From Spongilla lacustris (Eukaryota; Porifera; Demospongiae; Spongillida; Spongillidae), in NCBI GenBank assembly GCA_949361645.1, contig OX442426.1, positions 5,135,327-5,199,326 on the forward strand: DNA of 64,000 nt, read 5' to 3'. How positions within the stretch are numbered: the first letter of the stretch is position 1; each line of letters starts with the position of its first letter. Below are positions 48,101 through 58,617 of this stretch, piece by piece. A model generated the notes under the pieces. The model ran no database searches and had not been told where the DNA came from. It was given only the letters and a program-made list of their open reading frames with translations. The position numbers and the translations under genes are program-made.

Positions 48101-50442
48101 TGAATTGTTCAAAGCCAGGATTGGGGGGGGGGGGGGGGGGGGGGGGTTGCCCCTCCCAGTAAAGTAATGCAAATCCATTCATTGATAAAAGAGGCCTTAA
48201 TTAATTGACACTTAGTGGCCTGTATGATGTTCTCCAAGAATCTGACATAATCATGGAGTATTGAATAAGAAATAAACCATTTTGTTTAAATACATTGCAA
48301 AACATTGCAAGACAGACAGAATTAATGCTTTCAGTCCTAACATTGTCCCACGATTCGATTTGCTGCAAATTATGTGCTGTTTTCACCAAGAAATTGCTTT
48401 GTGCTTTATACTGATGCCTAGTTAAAGTGTCTTTGTACTCCCGACACTGCATTTGAAGTAACGAAAACTGCCTCAGGTTAATAACTAGTACAGCGATGAA
48501 GCTTTGGAGAATTCCACAAAGAGAATCAGTATGAATGTCAGTTTATATTTATTAATCTTTCAGCTCCTTGGAGTTCTGCTCTTTAAACCTCAATCCTAAA
48601 TAACCTGAGTGCAATATAATTTGCACAATTAGGCAGTATTCATCATATTGACAACATTATTGACAAAGCTTTATTGGAGGTGCCCTGAAAGTCCATGGCC
48701 CATTGCCATAGCCTAGTTAGCCTATTGGATAATTTGGTCCATAATTATTTCATACTGGTATAACACAATGAGTATAAAACTAGAGTATTTATTTAACTGT
48801 TCCATCATTCAGGAAACAGTCATCATTGGGACATGGCCAGTTTGGAGGAGTCCACATAGGAAAGTGGAGGACACCAAAGTGGGAACGTGAAGTTGCCATC
48901 AAAATGCTGGATCCCACCACATCCCACCAGGATGATAAGGTCAAGTTTCTACAGGAAGCTGCCATCATGGCACAGTTCAAACATCCAAATGTCATCCAAC
49001 TGTATGGCATTGTCACTGATGGACAACCTGTAGGCTGTGTGTATATTGTTTCATTTTTGTCCTGTAATGTATACCTGTATATTTAGTTGATGCTTGTCAT
49101 TGAGTTGGCTCACAACAAGGACCTCCAAACACACCTCATGACATTGAGACCAGAGTAAGCTACACACAATAATGTCTGCTATCAATCATGTACTTCTACC
49201 ATGCATTGACAGCCCTGGCCAAATGATCCAGTCTCACATTCCACAATGTCTGCTAACATACTCCCAACAAGTAGCCCTGGGCATGCAGTACCTTACTAGC
49301 AAGTCATTTGTTCATCGTGATCTGGCTGCAAGAAATGTACTTCTCACAAAGACCTGCATCTGTAAAGTATGTTATGAATAGCATATGTACATGTTATACT
49401 ATTAACAAATGTATACATGAATACTTGAATAGTATTTTCCATATGTAGGCAATATGCAATGTACATGTACCTGTATTAATTAACGTACAGGGTGTTGCAC
49501 AATCAAGTAAAATCTTCTAAAGGTTAACAACAATCTTTTATTGGTTGCAAAATGTTCTATAAACGTGGGCTGGAATGCTGAAAACATATTAAAATTAAAA
49601 AACATATCCATTTGTAGGAATCCGAAAGCTCCTACATGTATTTCAACTTGCCCAATACATCAAACCACTGTATCAAGATATGACAACTCATAATACTAAT
49701 AGAATTAATTTATTGTATGTAGGTTAGTTAATAGCTGCAAAAATAACTAATTTCGTTTAGAGGTTATTCAAAATTGGAAGCTATATTATTTTCCTTCATA
49801 GGTATAGTATAATTCTGATGGACCTTTTACTAACAGATTGCTGATTTTGGTCTGTCCCGTAACCTGGATGAAGAGAACTACTATTTCTCTCATGGAGGGA
49901 TGATACCAGTAAAATGGACAGCTCCTGAGGCTATCAGCTATAAGAAGTACTCTACTGCCAGTGATGTGTGGAGCTTTGGGTGTGTGCTGTATGAGATATG
50001 GAGCCTTGGGTTCAAACCATTTGAAGGGCTAAGCAATGCTGAGGTATGGTATAATGAATGTGTATGCATAATTGATAACTTAGTCTGCCTCACTTACAGG
50101 TTGTTGCTAAGGTAGATACTGGGTACAGGCTACCACCACCTCCTGGATGTCCTCTGCTGGTCTATCAGACCATGATCCACTGCTGGCAAGCTCCTCAATT
50201 TGATGCACACATATGCATGTATTTCAATGATTCCCTGCAACTTTTCTACCCTTAGGTCACCCAATGGACACACCCGACCCTCATTCAGAGACATACACTT
50301 GTCCCTGTCCCAAAATCAAGACCATGTCCTTCAAATCCCTGAGGAAGCTGCTTCCACACATCCACAAGCAGCAGTACTGGGTGCTCCTCTAGAGGCTGGG
50401 GAGAAGATGTACATGGAACTTCAGAAAAGTTATCTTAAATGA
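45144..50442 (+). CDS. Receptor tyrosine kinase B, sponge-type ectodomain (747 aa)
   Basis: Fourteen exons join in frame to 2244 nt: 45144-45183, 45257-45766, 45822-45944, 46026-46226, 46373-46525, 46703-46806, 46882-46947, 47519-47646, 48813-49029, 49087-49154, 49213-49366, 49837-50043, 50100-50185, 50256-50442. Order: signal peptide start, ectodomain, calcium-binding EGF module, twelve TSTVP-type repeats, one membrane helix, then a juxtamembrane region rich in tyrosines (NVAYSD, NTYEG, VPYIA, NIYGN, DPYCM, ELYGQ). The kinase domain is complete: [12 protein letters not shown] loop, VAIK lysine, KFLQEA helix C, HRDLAARN loop, DFG, NYY in the activation loop, PVKWTAPE (tyrosine-kinase type), SDVWSFG, and HCW...RPSF. 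The tail ends ELQKSYLK. It should sit in the plasma membrane and phosphorylate tyrosines after ligand binding. The ligand is unknown. Confidence 0.9.
46037..46216 (+). repeat. 15-bp coding minisatellite (TSTVP repeats), receptor B
   Basis: Twelve 15-bp units near AGCACTGTTCCTACA, almost identical to one another, lie within exon 4. Unit 5 reads AGCACTGATCTTACA. The higher uniformity than in copy A suggests recent homogenisation. Confidence 0.9.
47340..47455. repeat. Hairpin MITE-like insert in intron 7 of receptor B
   Basis: TAGTAATCACCCACATGCCG followed by GGGCAA on the left pairs with TTGCCCCGGCAGGTGGGTGA followed by TTACT on the right, with a loop of about 50 bp. There is one mismatch in roughly 25 paired bases. 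Confidence 0.65.
50186..50255 (+). other. GC-AG intron in the kinase domain
   Basis: The exon must end HC-TG to join G-TCACCC and give [13 protein letters not shown]. The donor is then G/GCAAGC, a GC donor, and the acceptor is CCCTTAG. No GT donor nearby restores the conserved Trp and the RPSF block. The intron is 70 nt. Confidence 0.75.
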
Positions 50443-51040
50443 TTGTACTATAATCTTCTGCATTGCTGTGTACTATAGTCCTATATATAGATAGCATGTA
50501 TCATTGCTTTATTTTTATTTGTGTGCAGTACTACATTTTAGTTGAACTGAACTCTCATAGTGATGGTACATGTTTAATTAAATACACATTTTGATTCAGT
50601 TATATTTTAATCAGTTATATAACCTGTGTTGAAACATGAAACAGTGGCATGGATTATGCAGTACAGTAAGTGACACTAGGATAATGGACTGTCATTATTG
50701 TAACGTACCTTTACACATGTACATGTTTACACCTTACACTAGGTTAACTACACTTTTAAAATTATTCTTTTTAAATACATGAACACTGACTGTGTTTGCA
50801 ATAATAACTTAAAATCATAACATTTGCCATCTTACATATATGCACACACAGTCAAGGAGGGCTCGGGCATTTTGACACATCAGAACTATGCTAAGATGGC
50901 AATACATTTCATTTCGTGTTTCATATAATTGGAGGTGCGGGGGAGGAAGGCCTGGCACCTTGCAATTCTTGAGACCTCCCAGAGCATTTTTTATGTTTCA
51001 CCTGTTCTTCTACTGCAGCATATGAAATAATTATTGAGAA
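50443..51040. other. 3' flank of receptor B
   Basis: AT-rich sequence with an ATTAAA-type hexamer near 50575. No other feature is seen. Confidence 0.4.
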
Positions 51041-51490
51041 GGTGTATAACCTTGATGTCAAATGCTGCATGCAGACCAAGATTGTCACAAGTTTGGTATC
51101 AAAATGTCAGCAGTGTGCAACCTGTATTTGCCTGTACCATACCACAACCTCACTACAAAAGAGGGGCAAGGTGGGCACAGCGGCAATAGGTGGCAATACA
51201 ATCATGTATGCAGTCCACCACATCCCCCAGTACATAATAACGATAGTGTCCCAGGAGGTCACGGTGCATGGCTACAACAATACAGGTATGTTTCTTCAGA
51301 ATTAAAGCGGGGACTTCCCAAACACCATTTAACACCGGGTTTACGACAGATGCGGGGAAATCTTGATTGTTTTGGGGATATTCATAAAATGAAAAATTCC
51401 CTCCGTATGGAGTTTTGTATTTTTTCTTGCAGCATTACATGTATAAAGCATTTTGATACTCAGTGCATATTTACGACTGCCCTAAAGTAA
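51040..51490 (+). pseudogene. Unrecognised protein-like remnant, inverted partner of 54190-54490
   Basis: Two overlapping frames look protein-like, with VCSPPHPPVHNNDSVPG and LRQMRGNL in one of them. The minus strand at 54490-54240 contains the related peptides VCTTPPTCT, TVPSPGL and LRQMRGNF. The DNA match is clearest in the 23-bp stretch centred on TTTACGACAGATGCGGGGAA. I do not recognise the family. Confidence 0.4.
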
Positions 51491-52008
51491 ATGCCCAGGT
51501 TTTATACAGGTTCGTATTGTCGGACAACTCCGCAAACATGCCACGACAGGTGCACTTTTTTTCTGAGCAATCCCTGGTCGGTCTAACTACTTTATTAGTT
51601 GAATATGTGTATAAGAATAACAAAAAGAATTGCTTCTTCACCTTCGCTTCTCCGTTTGTATTGTTTTGTAAGTATTTTCAGTCCTGTCAGCCGTTCGCGC
51701 GACATTGTGCCACGCCTATCTATGAAGATCTACATATTCCAATAAACAAAATAGTACTCCACACGATGACAGGTGGTTAGTTTCTATTGGCAATGCATAA
51801 AATACGCATGCATATCAACATAATTACACAGTTTTACAAGTGCATACACGCTTTTACTCGTTCAATCAACTCTGGCTTGTTCCCAGTTTTATTTACATTG
51901 TGCTCAGTAAGATAAGTGTGAAGTTGAGGGTTGGACCATTAGAGCAGTGGTTTGCTCCAATCAAATGTAGTGTGTGACATCTTCTGTTTCTTTCTTTGAG
52001 CCGGTTCG

Positions 52009-53850
52009 TCATTGCTGAGATCCTTGTATGAGTGACCCCTTCGTTTCTTCCCCTGAGCTGACCTTAGATTGCCCAATAGCCTGGTAGGATGTCCGTACTT
52101 GCCCAACAACAGGCAACTCAGCTAATCGAATTCTTCCTGCCACATGTTCATTGGTGAGGCGTACAACAACTGCCTCTGCAGAAACCTTGGCATGTCTGGC
52201 TATTCCCTTCTGCCAACAGCGAGCAATAAATTGCTGTACCCTGATGCTGAAAATAGGATGCATGGCCTTACGTAGCTGGGCCCACCCAACTCGAAAATTA
52301 CATTCAAATGTAGCAGGTGGTGAAGAGTCCGGAGTAGAGAATAAGGTTGACATATTAGCAATACAACCTGGCAAAGAGAAATCCCTTGTGGCAAGGATTG
52401 TACCTGCATAGTGCATGGCTACACTTAGAGCATCTTTGGATTGGCAGGCACCACAACATGCATGCTTCTTTAGGAACACTTCCGATTTGAAATGGTACTT
52501 GCATGTGTTACACTGGGGGATATATTTTCTTCACCTGACCCAGCTTCATAGCAGCCTCTTCCTCCCTTTTCTCCTGCTTCTGTTCACTTGCACTTATATT
52601 CATCTTCCTCTTCTTATACCGATGTTGAGCTTTACTTAATACAGCCATGTCGCTACGCAAGTCACTGCTCATGAGAACATTCACACCAGTAAAATTAACA
52701 CCTGCTTGTTGAAAGGGGTTCACATCCATTGATGTTGGCTGGATTACAGGTAGAGTCACAGTTTTAGAAGGAATGTACTGTCCCATGTTCAGTGTTGTGA
52801 CCTGCTGTGCAATGCCACCAGTGGTAATGTACTCAGAGGCATAAAAGCCAGCAATCCCTGAAGAGTTGATGTGCAAAATGGAGCCTTGAAATCTGGCTTT
52901 AAGAGCAACACAGTCGACCATGGCGTTGGTACTCAGCATCTACTTGGGCCTGAAACTTAAGCTCAGCAACCAAGGTTTCCTTCATATTGAAATGCTCAAG
53001 CCAGAATTTGGTAGGCAAAGTAGGAAAAGGAGCCAGAAGTTGCCTCGCTCCCAATGCTTAATGGCTTCATTGATGTTTGTTGCAACAATGGAATGGGAAC
53101 TTGATCCTACAGTAGTTTCACCTCCAGCATTGGCATCAGCCTCATTTTGAACATGGGTGCCTGGTATAAAATATTTTCTTTAATACCTTGTCGTCAGGTA
53201 GGTTCCAAGCAGGGAGGAGCAACTTGACCCAACCCAACACACCCTTCCAGAATATGGATTGAATCCTTTGGATCGAAACCATCAGCAGTCAAATCTTCCT
53301 TAACTCTAGCAGCTTTTCGATGGTCAACACTTGGAATATGGCTTATGTCAGAACCGGCTTCAGTACCCAACAGACTCAGAACATGGCAATTGAAATCCCA
53401 ACTGCCATAGTTGTGGCCTTTGTGTGGGATAGCAGTATCAGGAACATCTGCAGTGGCAGCACCAGGAGATCAGTACCAGGAACATCAGCAGTTGTTGCAT
53501 CACCAGAGATAGCAGCGGGAACAGTAGCTGGAACATCAGCAGTTATTGCTGCAGGAACAGTACTAGTGCCAGCAGGAACTGTTGTACTAGCGGGAACAAT
53601 AGCGATAGCATGAAGAACAGTGGCGCCAGCAAAAACATCAGTGGGAGCAGTAGTGCTAGCAGAAACATCAGTGCGAACAGTAGCAGGTTCAATAAAAGTG
53701 CTGACATGAACAGCTGGAGCGCTATGATGACGATGTCTAGCAGCATTGGTTGGATACGCTATACTGGTATCGGCCGTACATCAATTTGGGAGGGACGTCC
53801 GCGCGGGTTTTTCGTCGACAGCTGCAGCAATCATGGCAAACTCCGGACTT
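52009..53850 (-). pseudogene. C2H2-type zinc-finger protein gene with frameshifts
   Basis: On the minus strand, 52939-52508 encodes 143 residues ending in a Lys/Glu-rich stretch (KKRKMN, EKREEEAAMKLGQ). It is followed, one base out of frame, by QCNTCKYHF...FLKKHACC, a C2H2/C2HC finger. The open region then runs to 52009 with HAKVSAEAVVVRLTNEH and RLAELPVVGQVRTSYQAI. Upstream, 53150-52940 needs another frame change between NINEAIKHWERG and FNMKETLVAELKFQAQ. A low-complexity Ala/Thr/Pro/Val region (TVPAAITADVPATVPAA) lies at 53650-53430. At least three frame breaks make a decayed gene most likely. A 22-nt GT-AG segment could explain one of them. Function unknown; nucleic-acid binding is a guess from the finger. 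Confidence 0.45.
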
Positions 53851-54189
53851 ACATGTTCTCCAAGCTTCACTTCTATGTTTGCCCTTTTGCTCAGAGCATC
53901 CAGGCGGCATCCCAAATTGCAAGTGAAAAAAATGTTTTACTATTGCCGTTAATAAGTTACGCAAATTCATTGCCGACGATCAGCTCTCGGGAAACTAAAA
54001 GATGCAGTGTCTCCTGAATGGAAACTGGTTATTTGTTCTTTTCTCTTATATAAGCTTTACATCTACTTGCTATACTAATGAAACATTCAAAAAGCAATGA
54101 AACCAAGTACAAAAAAAGAGCACCTTGAATACTGTGGCCACTCGTTAAAACGATAATGAGCTGGCTTTGACACGTTACAGTACGACAAG

Positions 54190-54620
54190 CGTCTATGCCT
54201 GCAGATTTTTTATATTTCTCACTTCATTAGTAATGATTGGAGTATTATATAAAATGTTTTGCTTAGAAAAAAACTCATAGGAGGGAATTATGAATATTTT
54301 ATATTCCCCAAAATTTCCCCGCATCTGTCGTAAACGCTGTGTTAAAAATAATATGGGTTTTGCTGTTAAACAAAGGCCTGGGGATGGCACTGTTCTTAAC
54401 TATGTACATGTAGGAGGTGTTGTACACACAAGCAGTTGCTGTTTAAAAGGTTTATACATATTGTACTTCAGGGGAAGTTGGAGAGGAGACTGAGGGTCAA
54501 GATCAGCTGATGAGCTACAAATGCGATTAAAGTGGATGCTAGAATTTGAGTGCGTAAAGGTCTCTTCACAGTTGTGTGCCATGACCGCTCTATCGTTTTT
54601 GTTGTTTTTATTGATATTCA
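54190..54620 (-). pseudogene. Inverted partner of 51040-51490, possible upstream exons
   Basis: Minus-strand peptides VCTTPPTCT, TVPSPGL and LRQMRGNFGEYKIF match the plus-strand remnant near 51200-51400. This piece lies 5' of the minus-strand zinc-finger ORF and could have been part of it. Stops separate the pieces. Confidence 0.35.
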
Positions 54621-55088
54621 CTAACTATAATAATAAGAAAATGTCAATTAAGTATGACAATCTAGTGCTTCTTAAAAATTTGTTAGTGGAAGCACACAGG
54701 CAAGTGGTTCACAGAGACAACTTAGTAATACATTATGAATGACATATACTGTACAGCTGGTCTTGTAAGTTTACATCCCTTTCAGCTGCAGACTGGGAGA
54801 AGCTGTTTGTTTCCCTTACAGCCCCAGGCACCATAATTCAAGCAAGCCCAGTATGGTGTGGAATCAGTGAAATTTTTTACGAGGGAGAAATTTTTCGTGA
54901 CATACCTTGTTCATTGTGCAAAAATTATGCTCATGAGGGTGAAATTTTTCATGATGCACTTCACCTTGCGGAACTCATGATTGAGAAATTATTCAGATTG
55001 AATTTTTATCGCGGTTGTATGACATTATGTTTTGAACTATGCATGATAATATTATACACATGTAGTTGCATGTTTGTGGTCTATAACT

Positions 55089-55330
55089 TCACAGTACAGT
55101 CACTGACAAACATAGTGTACTGAGAATTTCTAAATAAGTGTCAATTCCATAGTTATGACTCCTAGGAGTCCTAGCCATTGGGTCTATCATTAAACAGATC
55201 TTCAAATTCATCCTCTGTAATGCTTGCCGAAATTGCGGTAGGTACACTGACATCTCCATTATCCTCAACCTCTGGCACAGGACCTTCATATATAATCTAT
55301 GCCATAAAACTGAAAGGCAACATTTGTGCA
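55089..55330 (-). pseudogene. Possible terminal exon, acidic tail
   Basis: A minus-strand frame near 55310-55180 reads IIYEGPVPEVEDNGDVSVP, then ITEDEFEDLF, and a stop. An acceptor-like GGCATAG precedes it. No upstream exon is identified. The stretch 54620-55089 shows only short open frames on the plus strand. Confidence 0.25.
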
Positions 55331-55369
55331 CATTAATCCGGTGTCTTTTGTTGGCATGTGATATATACA

Positions 55370-55735
55370 ACTAAATCAAAAACTTCTCTATCGAGAAAGT
55401 GATTGGTGGGATGTAGGATTGGTGGTGCAAAAAGCAAGAAAACAAGGTACAGTGTGTTCAAGTGAGGTTTGGTAGGATCCTACAACTTACAGTCCTGAAT
55501 TTGCAAATGAAGAAGCCTATTTGCAAATGTAGGACTGTTATAGTTGTAGGATCCTACCAAGCCTCACTTTAACAGACTGTACCTTGTTTCCTTGCTTTTT
55601 GCACCACCAATCCTACATCCCACCAATCACTTTCTCGATAGAGAAGTTTTTGATTTACTTGTTCCCCTAATTTTTTTTTCTCTGCCAGGAGTGATCATGG
55701 CTTAGTGTATTCGTTGCAATGTATAGGACGCTTAG
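55370..55735. mobile_element. Palindromic MITE, copy 2
   Basis: The element folds on itself: TCAAAAACTTCTCTATCGAG...TTGGTAGGATCCTACAAC on the left and the reverse series on the right, centred on TTTGCAAATGAAGAAGCCTA. The right side extends through CTCTGCCAGGAGTGATCATG and GCTTAGTGTATTCGTTGCAA. This matches, reversed, the start of the 37477 copy. Confidence 0.8.
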
Positions 55736-55751
55736 ATTCCTCTTTTGTGTA

Positions 55752-55951
55752 NNNNNNNNNNNNNNNNNNNNNNNNNNNNNNNNNNNNNNNNNNNNNNNNN
55801 NNNNNNNNNNNNNNNNNNNNNNNNNNNNNNNNNNNNNNNNNNNNNNNNNNNNNNNNNNNNNNNNNNNNNNNNNNNNNNNNNNNNNNNNNNNNNNNNNNNN
55901 NNNNNNNNNNNNNNNNNNNNNNNNNNNNNNNNNNNNNNNNNNNNNNNNNNN
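55752..55951. other. Assembly gap (200 N)
   Basis: Exactly 200 N bases lie between a MITE and a minisatellite, a typical scaffold join of arbitrary length. Upstream exons of the 56241-58508 gene may be affected. Confidence 0.95.
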
Positions 55952-56215
55952 CATGTATGTGTGTGATGATGTGTAGAGGTGTAGTGTGTGATGATGTGTA
56001 GAGGTGTAGTGTGTGATGACCATATGTGTAGAGGTGTAGTGTGTGATGATGTGTAGAGGTGTAGTGTGTGATGTAGAGGTGTGGTGTTGTGATGACCATA
56101 TGTGTGGAGGTGTAGTGTGTGATGACCATATGTGTAGAGGTGTAGTGTGTGATGATGTGTAGAGGTGTTGTGTGTGTGATGACCATATGTGTGGTGGTGT
56201 GGAGGTGTGATGATG
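55952..56215. repeat. GTGTGATGATGTGTAGAGGT minisatellite
   Basis: About eleven imperfect units of 20-30 bp built from GTAGTGTGTGATGA and TGTGTAGAGGT, some with a CCATA insert. It directly abuts the assembly gap. Confidence 0.85.
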
Positions 56216-56240
56216 TACATATACTATTCATAAGGTTCAG

Positions 56241-58508
56241 GTCATCTCCCAACAGCGCAAAACAGCATCTGAAGAGCAGTCCCATCATAAGAGGGTCAAG
56301 GCGGAGACTCCACCCAATCAGGTGTTGAGGGCCTTCATGAGGGTGATGTCGGCCATGCTCAGGGTCACCTCAGGGAGGGAGGCTCTGGATAGAGTACTGA
56401 CAAGCCCCGCCTTCAAGGATGTGAGTTGCATGTCTATTGGAGATGGCAACTTGGACATATGCCTCATTGAACAGACCCCTCTATACATATGCCCTCATTG
56501 AACAGACCTCCTTTGTCTCGTTTTACCTCCCCATACACCCCTCCTCCTCCTCTCCCTCTTATCCATCCCTCTCCTCCCCTCTCCTTCTTATCCATCCCTC
56601 CTCCCTTCCCTCTTATCCATCCCTCCTCCCCTCTCCCTCTTATCCATCCCTCCTCCCCTCTCCCTCTTATCCATCCCTCCTCCCCTCTCCCTCTTATCCA
56701 TCCCTCCTCCCCTCTCCCTCTTATCCATCCTCCTCCCCTCTCCCACTTATCCATCCCTCCTCCCCTCTCCCTCTTATCCATCCCTCCTCCCCTCTCCCTC
56801 TTATCCATCCCTCCTCCCCTCTCCCTCTTATCCATCCCTCCTCCCCTCTCCCTCTTATCCATCCCTCCTCCCCTCTCCCTCTTATCCATCTCTCCTCCCC
56901 TCTCCTTTGCCATCTCAGGAGCTCACCTGTTGCCAGCAGTTGCACCAAGAAGCACTGGTCTATGTCATGCGCTATGATGCTCACACAGCCCGCTACCCAG
57001 ACTTCAAGTTCAGAGGATTTGTGCACAAGGTGAGCACACACACACACACTGTGCAGAATGATCATACTGTAACTGCATAGTGTGTATCTCATATATAACC
57101 TCTGTCAAAACACTTTCCTCTCTCTCTGACGTATCACAAACACGTGATCTCTTGTAACTTCACTTCCCTCCCTCTCCTCTCTCCCTCGTACCCTCTCTCT
57201 CCCTTCCTTGTACCCTCTCTTCCCCTCTTACCCCTCTCTCCCTCACACCCACTCTCTCTCCCTCACACCCTCTCTCTCTCACACCCCCTCTCTCCCATGC
57301 TAACAGAACGAACTCTGTGCACTGACCCAGCTCATGACCACAGCATACTCCCCCACAGTGGCCCTCTACAAGGAGAACGTCAGGGAGATGGTCTCAGAGT
57401 TCTTCAGTGCACATGTCAAGGAGCCTCTGTCCAACTACGAGAGCTATGCAGTAGACTTTGTTGTACTGCCCAACAAGGCAAGTCCACACCATGATAGCCT
57501 CCATGTAGTATGATAGCCTCCATGTAGTATGATAGCCTCCATGTAGTATGATAGCCTCCATGTAGTATGATAGCCTCCATGTAGTATGATAGCCTCCATG
57601 TAGTATGATAGCCTCCATGTGGTATGATACAGCGGCGGCGGAACCGGGGGGGGGGGGGGGGGGGGGGGGGTAGGGGGGGTATTTACCCCCCCCCCCAACT
57701 TTACCGAGTAGAATTATTATTAGCCGTAACTAACTGTGTTGTACATTGTAACCAATAAGAACGGAAATCGGATGATATTAAAAGTGTGAACCGTTAAGTA
57801 GTTACTCAACAAGCGATTCATTTTCGCGTGCGCAACCACGCCCACTCATTATATATTCATAGACTTACCCCCCCCCCCCCCCCCCCCACTTTAAAATACC
57901 TTCCGCCGCCCCTGTGATAGCCTCCATGTAGTATGATAGCCTCCATGTAGTGTGATAGCCTCCATGTAGTATGATAGCCTGTGGTATGATAGCCTCCATG
58001 TAATATGATAGCCTCCAGCCTGTGGTATGATAGCCTCCAGTATGATAGCCTCCATGTAGTATGATAGCCTCCATGTGGTATGATAGCCTGTGGTATGGAT
58101 AGCCTCCACACCATGATAGCATGCATATGCTGCTTTTTCTGCGATCTTCACAAGTACTTTTCTATTTTTGTTCATATATACATGTAATGGTACTCATTTA
58201 AATGCTGTGCATTATTAAGCAGCTAGTGCTAAATGTACATACATGGTACATGCTTTCATTTTTTTTACCGCTAGGTTTTGGTGAGAAAGCTATATCCTTT
58301 CCATTCTGGGATTGACGCCTTCATGTTCTCATGGAGGAAGGACCTTGCTGTACTCACAGGGAACCGTGGTACTGTGGTGTTTAGAATCCTTAAGTCTTCC
58401 AAGTCCAACCCCTTCGCTGGTCTGATGCCACACTGGCAGAACACACTCCAGTCAATACACCAACAGCGGGGCACAGATAAGAAGTCTGGGAAGTGTGTTC
58501 TCCTCTGA
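56241..58508 (+). CDS. C-terminal exons of an ATP-grasp/CDC123-like protein (partial)
   Basis: Four phase-0 exons are supported: 56241 (or 56256)-56420, 56919-57029, 57307-57477 and 58275-58508. They encode a fragment of about 230 residues. Exon 1 has [20 protein letters not shown]. Exon 2 has [13 protein letters not shown] and exon 3 [14 protein letters not shown]. Exon 4 has [33 protein letters not shown], and ends KSGKCVLL with a stop. The order DF...(I)xLxPF....FSW......FR resembles the end of CDC123-like ATP-grasp proteins, which usually have ELNPF. Here it is KLYPF, so the usual metal-binding Glu and Asn would be absent. Upstream exons are missing or lie beyond the gap. The intron after exon 3 starts with GCAAGT (GC-AG). 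The family call is tentative. Confidence 0.5.
56530..56905. repeat. 27-bp polypyrimidine minisatellite in an intron
   Basis: About thirteen units near CCCTCTTATCCATCCCTCCT plus CCCCTCT fill most of this intron. Almost every base on the plus strand is C or T, so the open frames across it are artefacts. A second pyrimidine-rich stretch is at 57160-57300. Confidence 0.9.
57490..58110. repeat. 20-22-bp minisatellite interrupted by a MITE
   Basis: Units of ATGATAGCCTCCATGTAGT recur about seven times at 57490-57630 and about ten times at 57914-58110. They are interrupted by 57631-57913. That insert has inverted ends GGCGGCGGAA and TTCCGCCGCC, each next to a G or C run (57648-57670 and 57867-57888), so it is MITE-like. 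Confidence 0.85.
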
Positions 58509-58576
58509 GGGAGTTATGGTGCACAGTTTTAGAGGTTTAGTAGGCACACACACATCACACACACACACACACACGC

Positions 58577-58617
<41 letters not shown>

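Noticed and set aside
48201..48452. Minus-strand 83-codon frame in receptor B intron 8
   Set aside because: No recognisable motif and no splice partner.
49490..49830. Second mariner-like element (ACAGGGTGTTGCACAATC) in a kinase intron
   Set aside because: Only one end resembles a terminal repeat; no matching inverted end was found before the next exon.
53543..53746. Hydrophobic minus-strand frame (MLLDIVIIALQLF type)
   Set aside because: It is a shadow frame of an Ala/Thr/Val low-complexity repeat, not a membrane protein.
56437..57033. Long open frames across the polypyrimidine repeat on both strands
   Set aside because: They are created by the 27-bp unit; the true exon inside is 56919-57029 with splice sites on each side.
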